The notes under the pieces were generated by a model. That model searched no databases. It had not been told where the DNA came from and saw nothing but the letters and a program-made list of their open reading frames with translations. From contig NZ_VEED01000024.1 in the NCBI RefSeq assembly GCF_007678255.1, forward strand, positions 4,065 through 68,064: 64,000 nucleotides of DNA. The letters run 5' to 3'. Both the position numbers and the translations under genes were made by a program. This stretch comes from Bacillus sp. X1(2014) (lineage in GTDB: Bacteria; Bacillota; Bacilli; Bacillales_B; DSM-18226). This document shows positions 15,471 to 31,351 of the stretch, one piece after another. Position 1 is the stretch's first letter; each line of letters opens with the position of its first letter.

Positions 15471-15524
15471 GAAGGGTTCCCTCCTTTGTTGAAGTCATAA
15501 GTCGGATATTTAGCTAACGATAGA

Positions 15525-16469
15525 CTAGTCGTCTTTACGTAAGCCTAATCCAAGCTCTTCTAGTTTTGCCTTCACTTCTTCAAGTGATTTACGGCCTAAG
15601 TTACGAACTTTCATCATATCTTCTTCAGTCTTATTAGCTAGTTCCTGAACAGTGTTGATTCCAGCACGCTTTAAACAGTTATAAGAACGAACAGAAAGAT
15701 CGAGTTCCTCAATAGTCATTTCAAGAACTTTTTCCTTTTGATCTTCTTCTTTTTCTATCATAATTTCTGCATTTTGAGCTTCATCGGTTAAACCTACGAA
15801 TATATTCAAATGCTCAGTCAAAATTTTCGAACCAAGAGCGATTGCTTCTTTTGGTCCAGTGCTTCCATCTGTCCACACATCAAGTGTCAATTTATCAAAA
15901 TTAGACATTTGGCCAACACGTGTATTTTCTACATGAAACATTACACGTGATACAGGTGTAAAGATAGAATCAATTGGAATCACACCAATAGGCTGGTCTT
16001 CTCTTTTGTTTTGAACAGCTGGAGTGTAACCACGTCCACGTTTTGCTGTTAAACGCATGCGAAGATGACCATTTGACGCTAAAGTTGCAATATGAAGATC
16101 TGGATTTAACACCTCAACATCACTATCGTGAGTGATATTGCCTGCTAAAACAGGTCCCTCGCCTTGCACATCAAATTCTAGCGTCTTCTCTTCATCAGAG
16201 TAGATTTTTAAAGCTAGTTTTTTAATGTTTAAAATGATGGATGTTACATCCTCCACGACGCCTTCAATTGTTGAGAACTCATGAAGTACCCCATCGATTT
16301 GAATCGATGTAACCGCGGCACCTGGGAGTGAAGATAATAGGATACGACGTAAGGAGTTACCCAAAGTGGTACCATATCCACGCTCAAGTGGCTCTACGAT
16401 AAATTTGCCGTACTTGGCATCGTCGTTGATCTCAATCGTTTCGATTTTTGGTTTTTCTATTTCGATCAT
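15525..16469 (-). CDS. rpoA: RNA polymerase alpha subunit
   Basis: RpoA forms the dimer on which polymerase assembles, and its C-terminal domain binds UP elements and activators. The N-terminal domain (about 1-230) contains [20 protein letters not shown]. The C-terminal domain has the helix-hairpin-helix region [20 protein letters not shown]. The frame is open for six more codons upstream, but the ATG at 16469 has GGAGGG seven bases before it and gives 314 residues, the B. subtilis length. A 175-bp AT-rich gap separates it from rpsK. Confidence 0.98.
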   Translation of the reverse strand: MIEIEKPKIETIEINDDAKYGKFIVEPLERGYGTTLGNSLRRILLSSLPGAAVTSIQIDGVLHEFSTIEGVVEDVTSIILNIKKLALKIYSDEEKTLEFDVQGEGPVLAGNITHDSDVEVLNPDLHIATLASNGHLRMRLTAKRGRGYTPAVQNKREDQPIGVIPIDSIFTPVSRVMFHVENTRVGQMSNFDKLTLDVWTDGSTGPKEAIALGSKILTEHLNIFVGLTDEAQNAEIMIEKEEDQKEKVLEMTIEELDLSVRSYNCLKRAGINTVQELANKTEEDMMKVRNLGRKSLEEVKAKLEELGLGLRKDD

Positions 16470-16644
16470 CAAATAACCCTCCTTCAAAACGTCGAAACTT
16501 CAAATTAGCTTGTGTACTAATTAAAGTCCCCATGTATAGGTTCCCGTTTTGTGCACAACAACTGGAATAAATCTTCTGTAAGAGTGCAAAAAATTAATAT
16601 CATATCCCATTATAGACATATGATACAAAATCTATACAGAAAAA

Positions 16645-17034
<390 letters not shown>

Positions 17035-17055
17035 TTAAATTACCTCCTTTACCGA

Positions 17056-17421
17056 TTACTTCTTCTTGTTCGCTACAGTCTTACGAGGACCTTTGCGAGT
17101 ACGAGCGTTGTTTTTCGTATTTTGTCCACGAACTGGTAAACCACGACGATGACGTAATCCGCGGTAGCAGCCGATTTCCATTAAACGCTTAATGTTAAGA
17201 GAAATTTCACGGCGAAGGTCACCTTCAACTTTTAATTTGTCGATGATGTCACGGATTTTGTTTAATTCGTCTTCTGTTAAATCACGTACACGTGTATCTT
17301 CAGAAACACCAGCATCTGCTAGTACTTTTTGTGCAGTATTTTTACCAATTCCATAAATGTAAGTTAAAGAGATAACTACACGTTTTTCACGTGGAATATC
17401 TACACCAGCAATACGTGCCAT
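17056..17421 (-). CDS. rpsM: 30S ribosomal protein S13
   Basis: S13 sits in the 30S head and forms bridges to the 50S subunit and contacts P-site tRNA. The sequence begins [19 protein letters not shown] and ends in a basic tail ([14 protein letters not shown]). The longer upstream frame is not used: the ATG at 17421 follows a GGAGGTG site and gives 121 residues, as in relatives. Confidence 0.98.
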   Translation of the reverse strand: MARIAGVDIPREKRVVISLTYIYGIGKNTAQKVLADAGVSEDTRVRDLTEDELNKIRDIIDKLKVEGDLRREISLNIKRLMEIGCYRGLRHRRGLPVRGQNTKNNARTRKGPRKTVANKKK

Positions 17422-17444
17422 ATTAAAGCGCACCTCCTTCAAAA

Positions 17445-17815
<371 letters not shown>

Positions 17816-17994
17816 CGATCTCGTCTCCCTTCTCAATTCAAAAATTGTGAATTCAATACAATACAACTCTTCTTATTCGTACACAAATAGCAACCTTATA
17901 ATATTAACATATTGTTCTTCTTCTGTCCGCAAGTAAATTCTACATAATTAGGAATAAATTAATTCCACATGTAAGTCTTGCCCAACTCTCGGTC

Positions 17995-18095
17995 CTACAT
18001 ACTCCGTACAATAGAAAAGCGATTTGCTTTCACATATTTTTGAATCTTAGTGAAGAGATGGTCGAGAGTCGTTCGTACAGATTTACTTATGGTCA

Positions 18096-18096
<1 letters not shown>
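17995..18096 (-). CDS. Possible 33-aa small ORF coupled to adk
   Basis: An ATG overlaps the adk stop codon (TAATG) and opens 33 codons, starting MTISKSVRTTLDHLFTKIQK and rich in basic residues. It occupies the place where map is found in B. subtilis, but has no similarity I can see to methionine aminopeptidase. The upstream ACTTGGGGAAT is only a weak ribosome binding site. It may be a real small peptide, a remnant, or chance. The rest of this 180-bp gap up to infA is AT-rich with no clear gene. Confidence 0.35.
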
Positions 18097-18794
<698 letters not shown>

Positions 18795-18802
18795 CTAAAA
18801 CC

Positions 18803-20098
18803 TTACTTAATAAATCCTTTATAATGACGTTTAACTAATTGTGCTTCTAGCTGCTTCATCGTATCAAGTGCAACACCGACGACGATTAACAAACTAGTTC
18901 CACCAATTTGAGCTGATTGCGGAAGGTTTGCTATTGAAATAAATAACATTGGCAATACCGCAATGACAGCAAGGAAGATCGCACCAACAAAAGTTAAACG
19001 ATATAAGACACGCGTTAAGTATTCTTGCGTACTCTTTCCTGGACGAATTCCAGGAATATATCCGCTTTGCTTTTGTAAATTCTCCGCTGCTTGTTCAGGG
19101 TTAACTTGAATAAAAGCATAGAAATAAGTGAACGCGATAATTAATGCCGCATATAAAGTCATCCCGATTGGATGAGAATAATCAAAGACCTTAGTAATCC
19201 AAAGTGTTACATCATTCGTTGGGAAGAATGAGGCAACCGTTCTAGGCGTTACAATAAATGAAACGGCAAAGATAACAGGAATAACACCTGCAGCATTAAC
19301 TTTTAATGGCATGTGTGTGGATTGTCCTCCAACTGGATTACGTCCAGCAACTACGCGTTTTGCATATTGAATAGGTATCTTACGATTTGCTTGTTGGATA
19401 AAGATAACCCCAACTATGATAGCAATAACCGCTAGAGCGATTAGAATTACCGTAACAATCCGTAAGAATAATGCTTCCCCAGCATTCTCAAATTGTTGTA
19501 CATAAATTTGATTAATAGTGGATGGCATACCAGCAACGATCCCGGCAAAGATGATAATAGAAATCCCATTACCAACACCTTTTTCAGTAATCTGTTCCCC
19601 TAACCACATTAAAAATGAAGTACCAGCTGTTAAAACAACCGCAATCAATAAATAAGTACCAATTCCAGGATTTTCAATCAACTGACCGCTAGCTAAGTTA
19701 TTAAAACCGTAGGACATACCTAATGCTTGGATAAACCCAAGAACGACAGTAAAATAACGAGTTAATTGGGCAATCTTACGACGGCCTGATTCACCTTGCT
19801 TTGACCATTCTGTAAATTTCGGTACAACATCCATTTGAAGAAGTTGAATAATGATTGAAGCTGTAATGTATGGCATGATACCCATTGCAAAGATGGAGAA
19901 TTGTTTTAATGCTCCACCGCCAAAAGTATTTAATATACCGAACACACTTAGCTTATCTTGGTTAGCTAGTACATCAGCATTTACATTGGGTACTGGGATA
20001 AATGTACCTAACCGAAATACGACTAACATTAAAAGGGTGAATATGATCTTACGTCTTATCTCACCCACGCGCATAAAATTGGAGAATGTCTGGAACAT
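18803..20098 (-). CDS. secY: Preprotein translocase channel subunit SecY
   Basis: SecY forms the protein-conducting channel for secretion and membrane insertion. The 431-residue protein has about ten hydrophobic segments, the plug/TM2 region, and the conserved cytoplasmic loop GIRPGKSTQEYL. Its ATG shares one base with the rplO stop (TAATG), so translation is coupled to the spc ribosomal genes. SecE is encoded at 46.7 kb. Confidence 0.98.
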   Translation of the reverse strand: MFQTFSNFMRVGEIRRKIIFTLLMLVVFRLGTFIPVPNVNADVLANQDKLSVFGILNTFGGGALKQFSIFAMGIMPYITASIIIQLLQMDVVPKFTEWSKQGESGRRKIAQLTRYFTVVLGFIQALGMSYGFNNLASGQLIENPGIGTYLLIAVVLTAGTSFLMWLGEQITEKGVGNGISIIIFAGIVAGMPSTINQIYVQQFENAGEALFLRIVTVILIALAVIAIIVGVIFIQQANRKIPIQYAKRVVAGRNPVGGQSTHMPLKVNAAGVIPVIFAVSFIVTPRTVASFFPTNDVTLWITKVFDYSHPIGMTLYAALIIAFTYFYAFIQVNPEQAAENLQKQSGYIPGIRPGKSTQEYLTRVLYRLTFVGAIFLAVIAVLPMLFISIANLPQSAQIGGTSLLIVVGVALDTMKQLEAQLVKRHYKGFIK

Positions 20099-20538
20099 TA
20101 GATCACCTCAGTGTTTCCACCAGCAGCTTCGATAGCTTCCTTAGCAGCAGAGGAGAATTTGTGAGCTTTTACAGTCAACTTTTTCTCTAGTGTCCCTTTT
20201 GCAAGAATCTTGATTCCTGCTTTTTCGTTACTTACAACGCCTGATTCGATAAGAAGTTCTGGAGTAACTTCTGTACCTTCAACAAAGCGGTTTAAAGCAT
20301 CAAGATTTACAATAGCATATTCCTTACGGCTGATGTTTGTAAATCCACGTTTTGGTAAACGACGGTATAAAGGTGTTTGACCACCCTCAAAACCTACACG
20401 TACACCGCCACCAGAACGAGCATTTTGACCTTTGTGACCTTTACCAGCAGTTTTACCTTGACCAGATCCGATACCACGTCCTAAACGCTTGCGCTCTTTA
20501 CGAGAACCTTCAGCAGGCTTTAATTCATGAAGTTTCAT
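20098..20538 (-). CDS. rplO: 50S ribosomal protein L15
   Basis: L15 is a late-assembling 50S protein. The 146-residue sequence has the glycine- and arginine-rich N-terminus ([20 protein letters not shown]) that threads into 23S rRNA, followed by a globular C-terminal domain. Its stop overlaps the secY start and rpmD precedes it. Confidence 0.98.
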   Translation of the reverse strand: MKLHELKPAEGSRKERKRLGRGIGSGQGKTAGKGHKGQNARSGGGVRVGFEGGQTPLYRRLPKRGFTNISRKEYAIVNLDALNRFVEGTEVTPELLIESGVVSNEKAGIKILAKGTLEKKLTVKAHKFSSAAKEAIEAAGGNTEVI

Positions 20539-20570
20539 ATTGGCACCTCCTTATGAAAGAAAACAATTAA

Positions 20571-20753
20571 TTATTGTTCTTTTACTGTAACAAGGTGAGC
20601 AACTTTGGTAATCATACCGCGAATAGCAGCGTTATCTGGGTGCTCAACTGTTTGATTTAATTTACGTAATCCAAGAGCTTTAACTGTTTCGCGTTGATCG
20701 CCTGGGCGGCCAATCAAGCTGCGAGTGAGGGTAACTGATAGTTTGTTCGCCAT
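20571..20753 (-). CDS. rpmD: 50S ribosomal protein L30
   Basis: A 60-residue L30 starting [20 protein letters not shown]. It follows rpsE with only one base between the rpsE stop and its own start, which implies coupled translation. It is part of the spc operon order rpsE-rpmD-rplO-secY. Confidence 0.97.
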   Translation of the reverse strand: MANKLSVTLTRSLIGRPGDQRETVKALGLRKLNQTVEHPDNAAIRGMITKVAHLVTVKEQ

Positions 20754-20754
20754 T

Positions 20755-21288
<534 letters not shown>

Positions 21289-21291
21289 CTA

Positions 21292-21654
21292 TTAGAATTG
21301 TAAGCCGTTTTCACGGGCAGCATCAGCTAATGCTTGAATACGTCCATGGTATAGGTATCCGCCACGGTCAAAGACAATAGAAGTGATACCTTTTTCTACA
21401 GCACGTTTAGCGACTAATTCTCCGACCTTTTGTGCAGCCTCAACGTTGTTTGTAGATTCTAAACCAAAGTCTTTATCTAAAGTAGAAGCACTTGCTAAAG
21501 TTACTCCGTTAATGTCATCAATTACTTGAGCATAAATATGTTTGTTAGAACGAAACACATTTAGACGTGGACGAGCAGAAGTACCGCTAAGTTTCGCACG
21601 AACACGAGCGTGTCTTTTCTTGCGAGTAGCGTTTTTATCTTGCTTCGTAATCAT
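21292..21654 (-). CDS. rplR: 50S ribosomal protein L18
   Basis: L18 binds 5S rRNA and joins it to the 50S central protuberance. The 120-residue protein has a basic N-terminus ([20 protein letters not shown]) and the motifs [11 protein letters not shown] and [12 protein letters not shown]. It stands between rplF and rpsE, as in all Bacillus spc operons. Confidence 0.98.
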   Translation of the reverse strand: MITKQDKNATRKKRHARVRAKLSGTSARPRLNVFRSNKHIYAQVIDDINGVTLASASTLDKDFGLESTNNVEAAQKVGELVAKRAVEKGITSIVFDRGGYLYHGRIQALADAARENGLQF

Positions 21655-21686
21655 TTACGTCACTCCTTTCGTTTACCTATGCGGCA

Positions 21687-22223
21687 TTACTTACCAGTTT
21701 TACCTTCTTTACGACGAACAAATTCACCTTCGTAACGAATTCCTTTACCTTTATACGGCTCCGGAGGACGAACTCCGCGAATATTTGCTGCTAATGCACC
21801 AACACGTTCTTTGTCAGTACCTTTGATAACGATTTTCGTGTTTGCAGGAACTTCGATTTCAAGTCCCTCTTCAGCTTCGATCTCAACTGGATGAGAGTAT
21901 CCAACGTTTAATACAAGTTTGTTACCTTGCTTTTGAGCACGGTATCCAACCCCGATTAACTCTAGGCCTCTAGTGAAGCCAGTAGATACACCTTCAACCA
22001 TGTTCGCAAGCACGGCACGAGTAGTTCCATGTAATGCGCGGTGTTCTTTCGCATCAGAAGGACGAGTGATTGTTACAAGATTCTCTTCCACAGTGATGGT
22101 GATATCAGTGTGGAATGTACGAGTAAGTTCACCTTTAGGTCCTTTAACTGAAACAGTATTGTTATTTAAAGTAACTGTTACTCCTGCTGGAATAACAATT
22201 GGTTTTTTTCCTACGCGAGACAT
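21687..22223 (-). CDS. rplF: 50S ribosomal protein L6
   Basis: L6 binds near the sarcin-ricin loop and is needed for 50S maturation. The 178-residue protein begins [17 protein letters not shown], contains two similar domains and ends in the conserved [25 protein letters not shown] region. It follows rpsH by 31 bases. Confidence 0.98.
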   Translation of the reverse strand: MSRVGKKPIVIPAGVTVTLNNNTVSVKGPKGELTRTFHTDITITVEENLVTITRPSDAKEHRALHGTTRAVLANMVEGVSTGFTRGLELIGVGYRAQKQGNKLVLNVGYSHPVEIEAEEGLEIEVPANTKIVIKGTDKERVGALAANIRGVRPPEPYKGKGIRYEGEFVRRKEGKTGK

Positions 22224-22254
22224 TTAGTGCACCTCCATTCATTCAAAAGCTCAA

Positions 22255-22653
22255 TTACCAAACGTAAGCTAATATTTCTCCGCCGATTTGTTTTGCACGA
22301 GCTTCTTTATCTGTAATAACACCTTGTGATGTTGATACTAATGCGATACCAAGACCATTAAGAACGCGTGGTACCTCAGTTGATTTTGCGTAAACTCTAA
22401 GTCCAGGCTTGCTTATGCGCTTAAGACCAGTAATAACACGTTCGTTACTAGCACCGTATTTTAAGAAGATACGGATGATACCTTGTTTGTTGTCTTCAAT
22501 AAATTCGACATCACGTACGAAACCTTCGCGCTTTAAAATTTCAGCAATTTCTTTTTTCATATTAGAAGCAGGCACTTCTAACTTTTCGTGACGCACCATG
22601 TTCGCATTACGAATGCGAGTAAGCAAATCAGCAATTGGATCTGTCATGACCAT
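22255..22653 (-). CDS. rpsH: 30S ribosomal protein S8
   Basis: S8 binds helix 21 of 16S rRNA, and in E. coli it also represses the spc operon; that control is not evident here. The 132-residue protein starts [16 protein letters not shown] and ends GEILAYVW. The first ATG is kept because this MVMTD form is also used in B. subtilis. Confidence 0.98.
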   Translation of the reverse strand: MVMTDPIADLLTRIRNANMVRHEKLEVPASNMKKEIAEILKREGFVRDVEFIEDNKQGIIRIFLKYGASNERVITGLKRISKPGLRVYAKSTEVPRVLNGLGIALVSTSQGVITDKEARAKQIGGEILAYVW

Positions 22654-22682
22654 TATTTTTACCTCCTTCCCAGACTTGGGTT

Positions 22683-22892
<210 letters not shown>

Positions 22893-23432
22893 TTACTTTT
22901 GGAATGGCATTCCAAATTGAGTTAAAAGTTCACGAGATTCTTCATCAGTTTTTGCAGTCGTTACGATAACGATATCCATACCACGAACTTTGCTTACTTT
23001 ATCGTAATCAATTTCAGGGAAGATTAATTGTTCTTTAACACCTAGAGTGTAGTTACCACGACCGTCGAATGCTTTTTTAGAAATACCACGGAAGTCACGT
23101 ACACGAGGTAATGATACAGAAACTAATTTATCTAAGAATTCGTACATGCGTTCACCGCGAAGAGTAACCTTAGCGCCGATCGGCATACCTTCACGAAGAC
23201 GGAAGCCAGCGATAGATTTTTTCGCACGTGTAACGACAGGCTTTTGACCTGTAATTGTTGAAAGCTCTTCAACCGCGTTATCGAGTGCTTTTGCGTTAGC
23301 AACTGCGTCACCAACGCCCATGTTCACAACGATTTTTTCAAGTTTAGGAACTTCCATAACTGATTTATAGTTGAACTTGCTCATAAGAGCAGGAGTAACT
23401 TCTTTTACAAATTTTTCTTTTAGGCGGTTCAC
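22893..23432 (-). CDS. rplE: 50S ribosomal protein L5
   Basis: L5 binds 5S rRNA and contacts P-site tRNA. The 179-residue protein contains the motifs [28 protein letters not shown] and [17 protein letters not shown]. It follows rplX closely and keeps spc operon order. Confidence 0.98.
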   Translation of the reverse strand: MNRLKEKFVKEVTPALMSKFNYKSVMEVPKLEKIVVNMGVGDAVANAKALDNAVEELSTITGQKPVVTRAKKSIAGFRLREGMPIGAKVTLRGERMYEFLDKLVSVSLPRVRDFRGISKKAFDGRGNYTLGVKEQLIFPEIDYDKVSKVRGMDIVIVTTAKTDEESRELLTQFGMPFQK

Positions 23433-23460
23433 TTATAGTACCTCCCTTCTAAATTTTAAA

Positions 23461-23769
23461 CTATTTATCTAAAACTTCACCGGATTTTGCTACGCGTACT
23501 TTTTTGCCATCAACCGTTGTGGAACCTACACGAGTTGGGTTACCAGTTTTAGGGTCGATAGGCATAACGTTTGATACATGAATAGGAGCCTCAAAGCTAA
23601 TAATTCCGCCTTGTGGATTCACTTGAGAAGGTTTAGAGTGTTTTTTCACAATGTTAACACCTTCAACTAGTACACGGCTATCTTTAGGATAAGCAGCTAG
23701 GATCACACCTGTTTTGCCTTTATCCTTGCCAGAAATAACTCTGACTTGATCACCTTTTTTCACATGCAT
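23461..23769 (-). CDS. rplX: 50S ribosomal protein L24
   Basis: L24 is one of two proteins that start 50S assembly. The 102-residue protein begins [21 protein letters not shown], a KOW motif. An ATG eight codons upstream is open but overlaps the binding site; the ATG at 23769, after AAGGAGGTG, matches the family start. Confidence 0.98.
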   Translation of the reverse strand: MHVKKGDQVRVISGKDKGKTGVILAAYPKDSRVLVEGVNIVKKHSKPSQVNPQGGIISFEAPIHVSNVMPIDPKTGNPTRVGSTTVDGKKVRVAKSGEVLDK

Positions 23770-23805
23770 CAGTAAGCACCTCCTTAAAGGCAATTGATTT
23801 TGAAA

Positions 23806-24201
<396 letters not shown>

Positions 24202-24214
24202 TTAATCCGAACAA

Positions 24215-24478
24215 TTAAATAATAACTGCTTTTTCTACAACTTCAACTAAACGGAAACGCTTAGTAGCTGAAAGCGGACGAGTTTCCATGATACGAACTA
24301 CATCGCCGATTTTTGCTTCGTTTTGCTCATCATGAGCTTTATACTTTTTAGAATACTTAACGCGTTTACCATATAATGAATGCTTTTTGTGTGTTTCTAC
24401 AAGTACTGTAACTGTTTTGTCCATCTTGTCAGAAACAACGCGTCCTGTGTAAACTTTACGTTGGTTACGTTCACTCAT
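24215..24478 (-). CDS. rpsQ: 30S ribosomal protein S17
   Basis: S17 is an OB-fold primary binder of the 5' domain of 16S rRNA. The 87-residue sequence has [20 protein letters not shown] and a hairpin loop rich in lysine. It lies between rpmC and rplN with short gaps. Confidence 0.98.
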   Translation of the reverse strand: MSERNQRKVYTGRVVSDKMDKTVTVLVETHKKHSLYGKRVKYSKKYKAHDEQNEAKIGDVVRIMETRPLSATKRFRLVEVVEKAVII

Positions 24479-24500
24479 CGTGTGAACCTCCCTTCATTAA

Positions 24501-25783
<1,283 letters not shown>

Positions 25784-25786
25784 AGC

Positions 25787-26424
<638 letters not shown>

Positions 26425-26484
26425 GAAGGAACCTCCCTTCGTGACTGTTCTACGGTTCTTTCTTTGAACCGTAGGAATATCACG

Positions 26485-27628
<1,144 letters not shown>

Positions 27629-27629
<1 letters not shown>

Positions 27630-28252
27630 TATGCAAGCACCTCCTCTACTTTTTCAACCGCTGCTTTAGTCATGATTAATTTCTCATGATTAACAACATC
27701 TAATACGTTAATTCCGTCAGCAGTTACTACTGTAACACCAGGAATGTTGCGTGCAGATAATGCTACATTTTCGTCAAGATCCGCAGTAACGATTAACGCT
27801 TTTTTCTCTACAGAAAGACCATTTAATACAGTCTTGAATTCTTTTGTTTTCGGAGCATCGAAAGTTAATAGATCTAACACTAAGATGTTTTCTTCTAATA
27901 CTTTAGAAGAAAGTGCAGATTTGATTGCTAAACGACGAACCTTTTTCGGTAATTTATAGCTGTAGCTGCGTGGTGTTGGACCGAATACAGTACCACCTCC
28001 GCGCCATTGTGGAGAACGGATAGACCCTTGACGAGCACGTCCAGTTCCTTTTTGACGCCATGGCTTACGACCACCGCCGCGTACTTCAGAACGAATTTTA
28101 GTTTTATGAGTTCCTTGACGTAATGAAGCTCTTTGCATAACAATCGCTTCGAATAATACGTGTTGGTTAGGCTCAATACCAAATACAGAATCATTAAGTT
28201 CGATATCTCCAACTTGAGACCCAGTTTGGTTTAATAATGCTACTTTAGGCAT
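27629..28252 (-). CDS. rplD: 50S ribosomal protein L4
   Basis: L4 has a globular domain and a long loop into the exit tunnel ([20 protein letters not shown]). The open frame extends 15 codons upstream into rplC, but the ATG at 28252, before [12 protein letters not shown], is the family start and gives 207 residues, with GGAGG just upstream. Confidence 0.98.
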
Positions 28253-28280
28253 TCTTTGTTCCTCCTTTCTAAAAGGGTGA

Positions 28281-28907
28281 CTATGCTTTAATTGCACCTT
28301 TAATTTTTAATAGAGCTTTTTTAGCGCCTGGTACATTACCTTTGATTAAAAGTAAGTTACGCTCTGTATCAACCTTAACGATTTCAAGGTTTTGTACAGT
28401 AATTTGTTCTCCGCCCATACGTCCTGGTAATAATTTACCTTTGAAAACGCGGTTTGGAGCAACAGGTCCCATTGAACCTGGACGACGGTGATAACGAGAA
28501 CCGTGAGCCATTGGGCCGCGTGATTGTCCGTGGCGTTTAATTACACCTTGGAAACCTTTACCCTTTGAGATTCCTGTTACATCTACGATATCTCCAGCAG
28601 CGAAAATATCAACTTTGACTTCTTGACCAACTTCATAGCTTGCTAAGTCATCTCCGCGGAATTCGCGAACGAAGCGCTTAGGAGCAGTATTAGCTTTAGC
28701 AACATGTCCTTTTTCTGGTTTGTTAGCTAACTTTTCACGTTTGTCTTCAAAACCAACTTGAACTGCAACATAACCGTCACTTTCAACTGATTTCTTTTGA
28801 AGTACTACGTTTGGAGCTACCTCAACTACAGTTACAGGAATTAAGTTACCATTACTAGCAAATACTTGAGTCATACCAATCTTTCTTCCTAAGATTCCTT
28901 TGGTCAT
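28281..28907 (-). CDS. rplC: 50S ribosomal protein L3
   Basis: L3 reaches the peptidyl transferase centre and starts 50S assembly. The 208-residue protein begins [20 protein letters not shown] and contains the central extension [21 protein letters not shown]. It follows rpsJ by 39 bases. Confidence 0.98.
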   Translation of the reverse strand: MTKGILGRKIGMTQVFASNGNLIPVTVVEVAPNVVLQKKSVESDGYVAVQVGFEDKREKLANKPEKGHVAKANTAPKRFVREFRGDDLASYEVGQEVKVDIFAAGDIVDVTGISKGKGFQGVIKRHGQSRGPMAHGSRYHRRPGSMGPVAPNRVFKGKLLPGRMGGEQITVQNLEIVKVDTERNLLLIKGNVPGAKKALLKIKGAIKA

Positions 28908-28946
28908 TTAAGTCACACCTCCTAAATTATTTATGATTTATTTTGA

Positions 28947-29276
<330 letters not shown>

Positions 29277-29314
29277 CTATTTTCTAAATAGACATTCTCA
29301 GTGAAAATTTCCCT

Positions 29315-29349
29315 CACACACTCGCCATGGCAAAGCGGCCGGGTGTGTC
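29315..29349 (-). promoter_or_regulatory. Hairpin in the rpsJ leader
   Basis: On the minus strand ACACAC pairs with GTGTGT around a GC-rich inner part that contains the palindrome GCCATGGC. It lies between both promoters and rpsJ, so it is transcribed as part of the S10 operon leader. It lacks a following T-run, so it is not a plain terminator. Confidence 0.55.
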
Positions 29350-29391
29350 AGCAACCTTTCACATCATCGCAGTCAAAGACCAACATTGTCT

Positions 29392-29420
29392 ATTATACAT
29401 AAAACATAAAGCAAACGCAA
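29392..29420 (-). promoter_or_regulatory. Proximal sigma-A promoter of the S10 operon
   Basis: TTGCGT, a 17-base spacer and a perfect TATAAT face rpsJ; transcription would start about 130 bases before the gene. Confidence 0.75.
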
Positions 29421-29469
29421 CACTTATTACAATTTTTTTCTTTATGTTTCTGTTTCGAACACTTTTCCT

Positions 29470-29498
29470 ATTATAGCGGGTGATATTCACTTTTTCAA
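29470..29498 (-). promoter_or_regulatory. Distal sigma-A promoter of the S10 operon
   Basis: TTGAAA, a 17-base spacer and TATAAT face rpsJ about 215 bases upstream. This is the stronger match of the two promoters. Confidence 0.8.
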
Positions 29499-29695
29499 CA
29501 GTTATTATTAAACTCCAGAAATATCCTAATTAGCAATTGTGGTGTCATAGAACACGTGCTGGCCAGCTTCTCAAAAATCTGCTTTATATTATTCATTATA
29601 TATAGTAGAAACTCGTCTTTTTAACCGGTCAAAATGTTATTTCATTGTGTATTACAGTGTGAACCCCTTTGATAAACACTAATTTTCAAAGCATG

Positions 29696-29945
29696 TTCTA
29701 TAAATCCCTCTTATCAATTACATCATGTGATTCGGTGCCACTATCAGGTGTTCTATAAATCTTCTTATTGACCATAACATGTGATACAACGCTTCTTTCA
29801 AGCTTTATAAACCCTTCTTATCGACCTCATCAAGTGGTTCACTTCCCTGTCAGGCATTTTATACCCTTCTTATAACCATCATGTGTTTCACTTCCCTATC
29901 AGGCTTTTTAAACCCTTCTTATCGACCTAATCTATGATTAAAAGA
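29696..29945. repeat. Degenerate tandem repeat, five units of 49-55 bp
   Basis: Units beginning TTCTATAAATC / TTTATAAACCCTTCTTATCGACC start near 29696, 29751, 29804, 29856 and 29905. Each contains a CTTCTTAT-like block, a CATCA(T/A)GTG-like block and, in most, CACTTCCCTNTCAGGC. The copies are clearly related but diverged. They fill most of the 777-bp gap between the S10 promoters and the tufA terminator; 29500-29695 holds nothing I recognise. Confidence 0.85.
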
Positions 29946-29948
29946 CAC

Positions 29949-29978
29949 AAAAAAAACAGATGGATCGTCATCCATCTG
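29949..29978 (-). terminator. Terminator of the str operon, after tufA
   Basis: A 9-bp perfect stem (CAGATGGAT/ATCCATCTG, four-base loop) is followed on the minus strand by eight Ts. Confidence 0.95.
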
Positions 29979-30032
29979 CTTTCATATCTTTGATCATCAT
30001 CCACTTAGCACCAAAGGAGCTGCAGTTTCAAA

Positions 30033-31220
30033 TTACTCAGTGATTGTAGTGATTGAACCTGAACCTACTGTACGTCCACCTTCACGGATTGAGAACTTAG
30101 TTCCTTCTTCGATAGCGATTGGAGCGATAAGTTCAACAGTCATTTCGATGTGGTCGCCAGGCATAACCATTTCAGTACCTTCTGGTAACATACAAATACC
30201 AGTGATATCAGAAGTACGGAAATAGAATTGTGGACGGTAGTTTGAGAAGAATGGAGTGTGACGTCCACCCTCTTCTTTTGATAATACGTAAACTTGTGCT
30301 TTGAACTTTGTGTGTGGAGTGATTGACTTTGGTTTAGCCAATACTTGACCACGTTCGATATCTTCACGAGCTACACCACGAAGAAGGGCACCAATGTTGT
30401 CTCCTGCTTCAGCGAAGTCAAGAAGCTTACGGAACATTTCTACACCTGTTACAGTAGTAGATTTTGGCTCTTCAGTGAAACCAACGATTTCAACTACGTC
30501 ACCAACTTTAACTACACCACGCTCAACACGTCCTGTAGCAACAGTTCCACGACCAGTGATTGAGAATACATCCTCAACCGGCATCATGAATGGCTTATCA
30601 GTGTCACGAGTTGGAGTTGGAATGAACTCATCAACAGCGTTCATAAGTTCAAAGATTTTTTCTTCCCAAGCAGCTTCGCCTTCTAATGCTTTAAGAGCAG
30701 AACCTTTGATAACTGGAGTGTCATCGCCAGGGAAATCGTATTCAGATAATAGATCACGAATTTCCATTTCTACTAATTCAAGAAGCTCTTCGTCATCAAC
30801 CATATCACACTTGTTCATGAATACAACAAGGTAAGGTACGCCTACCTGACGAGAAAGAAGGATGTGCTCACGAGTTTGTGGCATTGGGCCATCAGTTGCA
30901 GATACTACAAGGATACCGCCGTCCATTTGAGCAGCACCAGTGATCATGTTTTTAACATAGTCAGCGTGTCCTGGGCAGTCAACGTGTGCATAGTGACGGT
31001 TATCAGTTTCATACTCAACGTGTGCAGTAGAGATTGTGATACCACGTTCTTTTTCTTCCGGTGCACCATCGATTTGATCATATGCACGAGCTTCTGCTTT
31101 ACCAGATTTAGCAAGTACAGAAGTGATTGCAGCAGTTAAAGTTGTTTTACCATGGTCAACGTGTCCGATTGTACCAATGTTAACGTGTGGCTTTGAACGG
31201 TCGAATTTAGCTTTACCCAT
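30033..31220 (-). CDS. tufA: Elongation factor Tu
   Basis: EF-Tu delivers aminoacyl-tRNA to the ribosome with GTP. The 395-residue protein has G1 [10 protein letters not shown]3 DCPGHADY, G4 NKCD and G5 SALKALEG, followed by domains 2 and 3. It is the last gene of the str operon and ends in a strong terminator. A 131-bp leader with a stable hairpin separates it from fusA, so it may also have its own promoter. Confidence 0.99.
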   Translation of the reverse strand: MGKAKFDRSKPHVNIGTIGHVDHGKTTLTAAITSVLAKSGKAEARAYDQIDGAPEEKERGITISTAHVEYETDNRHYAHVDCPGHADYVKNMITGAAQMDGGILVVSATDGPMPQTREHILLSRQVGVPYLVVFMNKCDMVDDEELLELVEMEIRDLLSEYDFPGDDTPVIKGSALKALEGEAAWEEKIFELMNAVDEFIPTPTRDTDKPFMMPVEDVFSITGRGTVATGRVERGVVKVGDVVEIVGFTEEPKSTTVTGVEMFRKLLDFAEAGDNIGALLRGVAREDIERGQVLAKPKSITPHTKFKAQVYVLSKEEGGRHTPFFSNYRPQFYFRTSDITGICMLPEGTEMVMPGDHIEMTVELIAPIAIEEGTKFSIREGGRTVGSGSITTITE

Positions 31221-31268
31221 TAGGAAATCCTCCTCTAAATTATAAAAATTTAATTATTATTATTTTAT

Positions 31269-31317
31269 GTAAGCCGTGAGTAAGGTTGTCCCAAACCCAC
31301 GACTTCCACTTCTTACA
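31269..31317 (-). promoter_or_regulatory. Long hairpin in the fusA-tufA spacer
   Basis: TGTAAG pairs with CTTACA at the base and GTCGTG with CACGGC (one G-U pair) above it. There is no T-run after it, so it is not a terminator. It would sit in the 5' part of the tufA leader or act as an mRNA processing or stability element. Confidence 0.5.
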
Positions 31318-31351
31318 TAGTAGTTATACTTTAACAAAGGATGAAAATCAA

